From positions 1-7,081 of the forward strand of contig CBFGWV010000256.1 in NCBI GenBank assembly GCA_965652545.1: a stretch of 7,081 nt of DNA. Reading direction: 5' to 3'. Source of the stretch: CBFGWV01 sp965652545. Lineage in GTDB: Bacteria; Pseudomonadota; Gammaproteobacteria; Competibacterales; Competibacteraceae. A program made the translations under genes and the position numbers. The notes under the pieces were generated by a model. It had not been told where the DNA came from. It ran no database searches and saw nothing but the letters and a program-made list of their open reading frames with translations. Below, piece by piece: positions 5,799-7,081 of this stretch (positions are counted from its first letter, which is position 1; every line of letters begins with the position of its first letter).

Positions 5799-6722
5799 GT
5801 GCCCCGAACGCCCTCCCCCGCGGACGATACCCGTCTGGCCGCCGTCGCGGCACGCTACGCCGTCGCCGTGACCCCGGCGGTTCGCGCCACCATGACGCTC
5901 GGCGACCCCGACGACCCGATCAAACGGCAGTACCTGCCCGATGTCCGCGAGTTGGACACCCATCCGGACGAATTGGCCGACCCCATCGGCGACCATGTCC
6001 ACAGCCCGGTCACCGGGATCGTGCACCGCTACCGCGACCGGGTGCTGTTCAAGGTGACGCCGATCTGCGCCGTCTATTGCCGCTTCTGCTTTCGCCGAGA
6101 GATGGTCGGCCCCAAGGGCGAACAACCCTTGAGCGCACAGCAGACCGATCAGGCGTTGGCCTATATCGCGGCGCACCCGGAGATCTGGGAAGTCATCCTC
6201 ACCGGGGGTGATCCGCTGGTACTCAGCCCGCGTCGACTGGCCGAACTGATGCGGCGCCTCAACGGCATCGAACACGTCCGCATCATCCGTATCCACACAC
6301 GCATCCCGGTGGCCGATCCCGAGCGCATTCACAGCGAGCTCGTGGACGCCCTGAAGGGCCGATGCCCGGTCTATGTGCTGCTGCACTGCAATCACCCCAA
6401 CGAGCTCAGCCCATCGGCGCGTACCGCCTGCGCCCGCCTGGTCGATGCCGGCATTGTGCTGTTGAGCCAGTCGGTCTTGCTCAAGGGGGTCAATGACGAC
6501 GTGGAGACGCTGGGGGCGTTGATGCGTGGCTTCGTGGAGAACCGGATCAAGCCGCATTACATCCATCATCCCGACCTTGCGCCGGGGACCGGGCATTTCC
6601 GTCTCGACCCCGAGACGGGTATGGCCTTGATGCGGCAATTGCGCGAGCGGTACTCAGGCTTGTGCCAACCCACGTACATTCTGGAGACACCAGGCGGCGC
6701 GGGGAAAACGCGACTGGCCTGA
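5799..6722 (+). CDS. KamA-family radical SAM protein (lysine 2,3-aminomutase-like)
   Basis: A 307-residue protein from GTG 5799, with a weak AGG 4-6 bases upstream. The order is: GDPDDPIKRQYLP and SPVTGIVHRYRDRVLFKVT (family N-terminal region), the [4Fe-4S] motif C90-x3-C94-x2-C97, the SAM-binding TGGDPL (135-140), IRIHTRIPV, SQSVLLKGVNDD, PDLAPGTGHFR and PGGAGK (298-303). K303 matches the PLP-binding lysine of clostridial lysine 2,3-aminomutase, and D259 matches its substrate-binding Asp293. The second acidic partner (Asp330) appears as E296. The protein stops four residues after K303, so it lacks the long C-terminal extension of catabolic KamA. It also lacks the N-terminal extension of EpmB (YjeK), which lysylates EF-P, and no efp or ablB lies nearby. 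It is most like the lysine-2,3-aminomutase-related proteins of proteobacteria. The substrate is uncertain. Confidence 0.88.
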   Translation: MPRTPSPADDTRLAAVAARYAVAVTPAVRATMTLGDPDDPIKRQYLPDVRELDTHPDELADPIGDHVHSPVTGIVHRYRDRVLFKVTPICAVYCRFCFRREMVGPKGEQPLSAQQTDQALAYIAAHPEIWEVILTGGDPLVLSPRRLAELMRRLNGIEHVRIIRIHTRIPVADPERIHSELVDALKGRCPVYVLLHCNHPNELSPSARTACARLVDAGIVLLSQSVLLKGVNDDVETLGALMRGFVENRIKPHYIHHPDLAPGTGHFRLDPETGMALMRQLRERYSGLCQPTYILETPGGAGKTRLA

Positions 6723-6736
6723 CGGCGGGTGGCGAC

Positions 6737-6985
6737 TCAGCCCCCCTTGCCGCCTTTATCGGATTTGTCCGCCCCACTGCGGGTGAACGCCTCCCAGAAC
6801 AGCTTCTGCATGGCTTCGACCGATTGCATGGGTTGCAACAGCAAGCTGGGGTCGAAGGACACGCCCTTTTTCAGGTTCTCGCGCATTTGGCTGAGGACTT
6901 CGTCCTGCAGCGGCTGGACGTTGGGCAGGCCGAGGAACTCGCGCATTTCCTGGGCGGTGGCCTCGATGTCGATGGTGACCTTCAT
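6737..6985 (-). CDS. Small DUF6489-like protein
   Basis: An 82-residue protein beginning MKVTIDIEATAQEMREFLGL, then PNVQPLQDEVLSQMRENL. This opening (a short strand, a helix with EMREFLGLP, then a helix) resembles from memory the DUF6489 family of small cytoplasmic proteins of unknown function. The C-terminal part (VSFDPSLLLQPMQSVEAMQKLFWEAF) is a further amphipathic helix, followed by a Lys/Gly-rich tail. No signal peptide, membrane segment or catalytic motif is visible. ATG 6985 is preferred over upstream in-frame starts because of a GGAG seven bases before it (6993-6996) and because the conserved opening begins there. It converges on the KamA-like gene with 14 bases between stops. It probably follows an upstream minus-strand gene whose end lies 23 bases away. 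Confidence 0.75.
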   Translation of the reverse strand: MKVTIDIEATAQEMREFLGLPNVQPLQDEVLSQMRENLKKGVSFDPSLLLQPMQSVEAMQKLFWEAFTRSGADKSDKGGKGG

Positions 6986-7008
6986 GTCGCTGCTCCATGA
7001 CGCGTCGC

Positions 7009-7081
7009 TTACATACCTAGCAACGATAGCAGCGCGTCCACAAGGGTGTCGGGATCGAGGGGCATGCACAACGATATGTAG
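7009..7081 (-). CDS. Possible 3' end of an upstream minus-strand gene (partial)
   Basis: The minus strand is open from the window edge to TAA at 7009-7011 and encodes YISLCMPLDPDTLVDALLSL plus LGM. An amphipathic Leu-rich C-terminal helix after a Pro/Asp segment is a plausible real protein end. The frame stops just before the Shine-Dalgarno of the DUF6489-like gene, as expected for adjacent operon genes. Only 23 residues are visible, so family and function cannot be given, and it could be chance. Confidence 0.4.
   Translation of the reverse strand, partial: YISLCMPLDPDTLVDALLSLLGM

Noticed and set aside
5709..6638. 309-codon minus-strand open frame opposite the KamA-like gene
   Set aside because: It is a complete shadow of a radical SAM gene with all motifs in order; the antisense product shows no family features.
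6690..6722. Stem-loop at the end of the KamA-like gene (CAGGC/GCCTG with inner CGCG/CGCG) as a terminator
   Set aside because: It has an internal loop, lies in coding sequence and is not followed by a T tract.

Overview
The window is GC-rich, densely packed bacterial DNA. Its gene content suggests a gammaproteobacterium: a yqjD-yqjE-yqjK-type operon, a two-domain GGDEF/EAL protein and a KamA-like radical SAM enzyme. I infer only the class, possibly a Chromatiales/Ectothiorhodospiraceae-type organism; no rRNA or marker gene is present to confirm it.

Layout. Positions 1-172 are non-coding and carry two arrays of a heptanucleotide repeat. One runs off the left edge (1-60). The other (145-172) is in the opposite orientation and abuts a GNAT acetyltransferase frame (up to 930). 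That frame keeps its conserved N-terminal region but has no ATG, GTG or TTG start before codon 370, because the second array places a TGA in all three forward frames just upstream. Next comes a two-gene operon (1036-4484): an RbsB-type ligand-binding lipoprotein overlapping by ATGA a membrane protein with an extracytoplasmic sensor region, HAMP, GGDEF and EAL. Converging on it is a minus-strand operon (5621 to 4494) of three small membrane proteins resembling YqjD (DUF883), YqjE (phage-holin-like) and YqjK. Divergent from that is a KamA-family radical SAM protein (5799-6722). At the right end are a small minus-strand protein resembling DUF6489 (6985 to 6737) and probably the last 23 codons of another minus-strand gene.

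How the genes work together. The clearest functional unit is the lipoprotein/GGDEF-EAL pair. No transporter genes accompany the binding protein, and most residues that contact ribose in E. coli RbsB are kept. I infer that a sugar-like ligand is sensed outside the cytoplasmic membrane and relayed to c-di-GMP synthesis or breakdown, by analogy with LuxP-LuxQ, TorT-TorS and NspS-MbaA. The yqj-type operon probably makes inner-membrane proteins of stationary-phase or stress physiology. The KamA-like, GNAT and DUF6489-like genes show no obvious link to their neighbours.
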